Assembly: GCA_023105745.1 (NCBI GenBank)
Contig: JALGQZ010000018.1
Coordinates: 15,757,773 to 15,821,772 of the forward strand
Direction: 5' to 3'
DNA from: Austropuccinia psidii
Taxonomy: Eukaryota > Basidiomycota > Pucciniomycetes > Pucciniales > Sphaerophragmiaceae
Length of the DNA: 64,000 nt
The translations under genes and the position numbers were made by a program. This document shows positions 59,361 to 64,000 of the stretch, piece by piece; the first letter of the stretch is position 1, and each line of letters starts with the position of its first letter. The notes under the pieces are model-generated. The model ran no database searches. It was not told the DNA's origin and was given only the letters and a program-made list of their open reading frames with translations.

Positions 59361-59794
59361 TGCTGAGTGGCCTTCTCTGCCAACAGGACCTCAGGGGAAA
59401 TTGGTCAGTATATTCACAATGTTGTGGTTAGGGTTTAAATCATGAGACTCACAAATTAAAACCTAATAAGTGGACTATTTAAGACAAGAATTGTGTCTCC
59501 TGTTTCCCCGAGAAAACCATTTTATTTCATATCATTCAAATGGAACACTTTGCTTAGTCCTTACCTCATGAGTGTTGAATAGTTCAAAAGTTGACTTTAG
59601 TAGGTTTCTCACTAGTCAACTTTATTCAATGTCTCACAGGGAAGTGATTTCATTTGCATGATATGAAATAATTTGCAAAACATCGCCTCCTTCAATTTCC
59701 CGACAAATTGCATTTTGCAAATGCGATTATTTTACTTCCACCTAGTTATCAATCAACTCGTCACCATCTATTTGCTTACTAAACTACCTCCGCA
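59361..59794. other. Intergenic region upstream of the first host-like gene
   Basis: No gene seen. It contains a 10-bp inverted repeat, AAAGTTGACT (59587-59596) and AGTCAACTTT (59614-59623), and a TTTCATATCATTCAAATGG stretch echoed by ATTTGCATGATATGAAAT (59652-59669). It presumably includes the promoter of the gene at 59795. No clear TATA-box. Confidence 0.5.
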
Positions 59795-62035
59795 ATGGCC
59801 CAAACCCCGGGAAATTCAACGGAATTTAATGAACGACCAACTTCAGCCCCAGAGAGTGGAAGTGAAATATCTGATATGGCCAGTAGTCGTGAATTAGGCA
59901 TTGAAGCAGAGAGCCAGTCACATGAAGATAATCAAGATCCACCAGTTCTTCCAGAATGTGAGTATACATCCATCTTGAGTATTTCTAATCTCTCAAAACC
60001 TGATATTGTGTCATAGCCTTTATTTCAGGTCAACCTCCAAGCTCTCAGAAACCGAATTTTAAAACTTATGAGAAGGAAAAGACTGTTGAACCTTGTGCAC
60101 CGACAGAAGATGATGGGCAAGATGATGTAATTTTCAGTGGGGAGGTGGAAATTATATCCAAGGAACAATTTGTCTCCAACATTGCTCAAACAATCCCAAG
60201 GCTCGAGAAAATCCAAAATGATAGTAAAATTCCTGATTATGTGCGTCAAAAGATTGCTGAAGCCATGAGCCTGCTCAAAATGGATTTGAACCGTAAGTCC
60301 ATTACTAATTCAAAACAAAGTTGATAAAAATAGCTTCTTACAATATATGGGCAGGTGTGGAGGTGGGAGAATCTCTACCTGAAGGATCTTGAGTCGTAAT
60401 TGGATTTCCAGGCAAAGGATTAGGAAAAAGACCAAATATACATGCGACCAAAAAAACCAACAAAAAACGCCGTACCTTTGAAGCCGCAAAGGATTCCCGG
60501 GATCAAGGTGATTAAATGATCAATGTTGAAGGGGACGATATTGATAATGAACCTCCGCATACTGAACCCCCCCCATACTCAATGAAACAATCCATGCTGA
60601 AGCTCCACATACTGAAAGCCCCCCAATACCCAATGAAACAATGCATGATGCAACCCCTCCCGCCTCTCCTCGGAATATTCAAGCCCCTCAAGAAAGGGAA
60701 ACAATTAAACATGATACAATGGGACGAGATATGACTGATATAATTCCCGACGCTGAGCCCGAAGTGTCATCCGCTGCGAATTTTCAAGGAATATTTTTAT
60801 CCTGCATGGAAGAGTTTGCAGGCATTTTGAATTATCATTCCAATATTTCTCAACAATCATGGAAAAGGGGGCTTGATAATATCAATAGGATTTACAAAAA
60901 TAGATGGGACAATTTACCAACAAAGGATGCTCATACATTCCTGCCCGTTGGTATTAAGGTGATCAGTAACCGAGATCTTAAAATGTCGGCTTGGCTGCAG
61001 GACCTTGAGATGGCAGGTGAGTTTTTTTTTATCTTTGTGCATGATACTTGATTATTGGCTGTTGACTGGTGATATAAATTGCAATATACAGGGTTAGATT
61101 TTTTTAAGCCAACTGAAACAGAAGCGTTTTTTGATTACAACATTTGGAATCTCAAATTGATGAAGGAATCAGCTAAACCTCCCGATAATCTCCCCAAATC
61201 TGAACACTCCTTCTTCAAAATGGTTCAGAGCCTACTTTACCCCGCAAATCCAGTTAAACATTTTTGGGCAAATGTTATGTTTAAATCCGTTAGTTTAGTC
61301 TCATACAATGTGATTGCACCCAAACCATATGTTGCACCAACATCAAATTCGACTGATCCTCTTGGACTCGAACGGGGAGCAGTTGAATACCTTGCCTCCT
61401 GCTTGAGTAAATCGAAGCAACGTGCAACCCAACTCAGCATTGAAGGTGGCGGGGCTGACAATGAGATATCCACAAAGCTGCACAAGAACCTGGAGGATCT
61501 AATGGATACAGTTATCCATTTGATGATTGCGTACAACATGGTACGTGCACATACAAAGGTCGAAGTTAATGGCATCAAAGGCAAACTCACGAACTCAAAA
61601 AAAAATGAGGCCATCAAAGATCTTTTGGCGTGTCACAAGAATCTCGGAATAAATCGAATTTGCTATGGTATATTAGCGGCATTCTGTGCGGCGGGGGTTC
61701 GTGGTTTGATGGTATGCTCAGATGACTGGAGAACAAGCTCAGTTAAAGGGGCTTTAGCACTAATTGACATTTCTGCAAAACTTTCAGAGGGTAAAAATCT
61801 AGTGGAGCCAGTGTGGCTACGTACTAATAAGTATATATGTAATTTACTGAATAAAAGTTTCTTCTCATCAGAGTCTTTTAACCCCACTGTACCTCTTAGA
61901 TTTGAATTTGCACGATGCTTAGTATTAGACTTTGGTGATGCCTGGGTGGCGAAACGCGGTCTTGGTTCAAGTGATGAGGTCACCTTGACGGTACCCAGGT
62001 CAGCTAAACTCACAACCAGGATTGACCCGTTTTAG
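59795..62035 (+). CDS. Unrecognised multi-exon gene, frame disturbed in the middle
   Basis: Start ATG 59795 (MAQTPGNSTEFNERP). Intron 1 is 59958-60028 (GTGAGT...TTTCAG, 71 nt), joined in phase 1. Intron 2 starts GTAAGT at 60293; acceptor 60411 (TTTCCAG) keeps the frame open, while acceptor 60354 meets a TGA. A last intron lies at 61017-61091 (GTGAGT...ATACAG), also phase 1. In between, the frame meets TAA at 60513-60515, and a C8 tract at about 60572-60579 shifts to the frame used downstream. Either this is a broken gene, or a further intron (GTGATT at 60508 to a weak AAG acceptor near 60600) removes both faults; the phases match. The N-terminus is acidic and disordered-looking, with PHTE/NETMH repeats. 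The C-terminal 315 residues (61092-62035) look globular, with LGINRICYGILAAFC and VPLRFEFARCLVLDFGDAW. No known domain recognised. Confidence 0.65.
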
Positions 62036-62611
62036 ATTAGCTTTGTACTAGATAGATTGTAATTTAATTTTGCAAAGTTATTTATGAATTTAATAATCAT
62101 GACTTCCTATCCTACTACTGCCGGATGCCACAGTCTGAGTACCAATAGTAATTGTACGGCGGCATGCCTCCGTACATCATTGCAAAGACTCCGCCAAGAC
62201 GCAAGCTGAGTCAGGCTTTGTGCCCGCGAGTAGCACACTCGGGGGCATTGCGGGAAGTCGCGTTTATCACTTCCCGCCAGCCCATAATAGGCAAATTGTT
62301 ACTGTGTCTTGCAAGAGGACTGGGATAACTAGGGATCCGCAGCAGGATGCATATTGCATTTGCGTGTGCTTGCAATATTCCAAATGGTTGGATTGGAAAG
62401 TGATTGCATGGGAACATCAATGTGTAAAATTGAATAATGCACTATCCACTGCAATTTTCAGGTTCAGGTATTTGAGATTGTGAAGTTGCCAAGGTCAGGC
62501 GTGAGCTTTCTTTTTAGCCACAATTAAAAAAGATTCATCCACCGCAATCCAATTTAGGTGATATTAATAAATCAGTAATCATTTGGTTTCATTTCATTTT
62601 CTGCTGCAAGC
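62036..62611. other. Intergenic region between the two + strand genes, with hairpins
   Basis: No gene seen. GCGGGAAGT (62250-62258) pairs perfectly with ACTTCCCGC (62269-62277) across 10 bases; just upstream CGAGT/ACTCG form a small second stem. These could act in termination of the upstream transcript or mark an element boundary. The promoter of the next gene should lie in 62470-62611. Confidence 0.5.
62250..62277. repeat. Perfect 9-bp inverted repeat
   Basis: GCGGGAAGT at 62250-62258 and ACTTCCCGC at 62269-62277, loop CGCGTTTATC. GC-rich against an AT-rich surround. Confidence 0.9.
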
Positions 62612-63955
62612 ATGCCATTCACGAAAAAAGGAAAAGAGCGTAAAAGGGAACTCGCAAGAAAGCGTCGGGCTGAGGAAGGAAAGTGTGAGTTTCTCACTTA
62701 ATCTCAGTGTATATATATAGATATATATATATGCTTCCACATTTATGTGGCACCCTCATTGGGCCCCACGGAAGAACATTGGCTTTAGTTGGTTCAGATT
62801 GTGCCGATGTCCTGTGGGCTTTAAAGGGAAGTCAAAGGATGTGTGCCGAAGAAAGCTCCTTGGAAGTATCTGATATCTTTTGTGCTTAAACACATAGTGA
62901 TCCCGCAACCACTCGGGAATAGTAGCAGATCCCAAAAGACAAATGAGCGCAAAACCACCCGAATGAATAGGTTTTTTTCCTCCTCTCGCCCAACAGCACA
63001 AATATCAATGCCAGTATCAGCAAATATCACCCCAAGTGAAATTCGGAGGGTGGTGGATGTCAATCAGATCAAACGCATTCACTTTGGCCGTGTGGCAATT
63101 TTCTCTTCAACCGGATTACTCATTGCCCTTGCTGAATTCCAACCATTCACAACAATGAGTGAAGTCGAGGTCAATCAATGGGATGAATTATCACAATTCT
63201 TATTTCACGAAAAGAGGTTCACTGACCCTATTGCAACAAATGGAGCATTACTGGAGGGATTTATGTTCGCGATTGGGTGGCGCAAATGCACCACGAAGAA
63301 TGAACAATTTGGTCTGTATGGTAGTGCTGGAAAAATTGAAAATGCAAAAGATGAATGGCGGGACCGAGGTTCCAATCTTAGCTCGGTGGGTCGCATTCTA
63401 GGTCAATCCTTACGATATGTTGGGGATAATTTATTTCAGAAGATTCAAAATTGCTACAACTCATTGGGGGTTCCGTCTTTTGATCAAGTCAAGTATGAAG
63501 GCAATAATCCCGCAAATCAGGGTGCATGTGAGTTTTCTTCGGCACTCACTTTCACCATGAATGGATTCAAAAACGCACCTCATGTTGATAAGGATGCATC
63601 GCTGTATGCTTCGGGATGGTGGTTTCAAGCTGATAAGCGGACCGGCCAAATTCAAAGAGATGCGTCAAAGCGGTGTACAGGGGGAAAATTGATTTTCCCA
63701 AATGAGCATTTTTGGATTGATCTATCCGCATGTCATGGGCTCATTCAGGTAGTGTGGGCCAGTAGTACATTTGTTCATTATACTGATCCAGCACAGGACA
63801 ACGAAAGCACGACACTAGTGGGTATGTCCGCACAATGCTCAAGGAGGTTGGCAAAAACAATGCGGCAAAAAAGCCATGGCTATTATGAGATTGCCGAGAC
63901 AGCGGGCTATCAAATCAGGGATGGTAATACAATCTCATGGCGATTCAAAGAGTGA
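62612..63955 (+). CDS. TET/JBP-like 2-oxoglutarate/Fe(II) dioxygenase
   Basis: A short first exon (62612-62684, MPFTKKGKERKRELARK..., very basic) ends at GTGAGT. The main exon, read from about 62843, is open to 63955 and holds the catalytic domain: RIHFGRVAIFSSTGLLIALA, LGQSLRYVGDN, then H247-V-D249 (63581-63589) as the Fe-binding HxD, GGKLIFPNEHFWIDL, and H312 (63776-63778) as the distal His, with Arg334/335 as candidates for binding 2-oxoglutarate (residues counted from 62843). Proteins of the TET/JBP class oxidise 5-methylcytosine or thymine in DNA; rust fungi have many such genes. The true substrate here is unknown. The exon junction is unclear: the best acceptor (GGTTCAG, 62797) leads into a different frame from the domain, and the only acceptor joining in frame is a weak GGAAG at 62831. 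A 5' frameshift may therefore make this copy defective. Confidence 0.8.
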
Positions 63956-64000
63956 GGCAGTCGGAATAGCAGCGTGATTTGTAGATGATGGTGGGGTAAG
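63956..64000. other. Start of sequence downstream of the dioxygenase gene
   Basis: Only 45 bases; nothing can be called. Confidence 0.4.

Noticed and set aside
58827..59366. Repeat-protein genes in the minisatellite
   Set aside because: A 51-bp period keeps frames open automatically on both strands; I treat it as a satellite, not a gene.
59430..59440. TTAGGG telomere-like sequence
   Set aside because: A single copy only; no array.
62708..62733. TATATATA run as a core promoter for the dioxygenase
   Set aside because: It lies downstream of the likely first exon, inside the intron; it looks like a microsatellite.

Overview
This 64-kb window comes from a repeat-dominated eukaryotic genome, and everything in it fits a rust fungus (Pucciniales). 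The evidence is Ty3/Gypsy elements of the kind that bloat rust genomes, short GT..AG introns of 63-119 nt, and a TET/JBP-like 2-oxoglutarate oxygenase of the type expanded in rusts. The Gypsy coding families look to me like those of Austropuccinia psidii (myrtle rust). That species call rests on recognition alone and was not checked by a search.

Roughly 90% of the window is nested retrotransposon sequence whose insertion order can be read from target-site duplications (TSDs). The oldest layer in the left half is a minus-strand Gypsy relic (G), now in three pieces: gag and leader at 38820-41543, protease at 26161-26812, reverse transcriptase at 5588-6145. Chromodomain element A (6151-26155, + strand, TSD GGTTA) inserted into G. 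Element B (11262-21361, + strand, TSD CAGAC) then inserted into the RT gene of A. A separate solo LTR (F, TSD GATGG) entered G and was split by element C (28579-38671, minus strand), a sister copy of B. B is nearly intact, with one nonsense codon and one +1 frameshift. C carries four pol-breaking lesions and has lost a catalytic integrase Asp.

B and C share a gene organisation that a simple gag-pol description misses. An upstream protein, ORF1 (about 282 aa), is read from a transcript with two small introns. Splicing appears to create its ATG, and its TGA stop overlaps the ATG of gag-pol (ATGA). ORF1 is conserved in a third, much older relic (D), so it is probably a real protein. It overlaps an alternative long frame that is broken three times in C.

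The right half holds a decayed tandem Gypsy arrangement (D, 41876-51067), a fragment of a MULE-type transposase/OTU-protease gene (52120-53188), a truncated B/C-type LTR (53424-54858) and the 3' end of Gypsy element E (54859-58496). At 767, 5587 and 58497 three sequences end in the same hairpin plus CTGG/CTGC terminus, each followed by a host T. I read these as Helitron-like 3' ends. Two carry a 51-bp-type minisatellite, clean at 58871-59271 and degenerate at 4415-5200.

Beyond the third Helitron-like end, base composition changes to CpG-containing DNA with two spliced + strand genes: an unrecognised gene (59795-62035) and a TET/JBP-like dioxygenase gene (62612-63955). Both have a frame problem near their 5' part. 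The rest of element E does not reappear to the right, so these genes may lie inside a larger mobile element.
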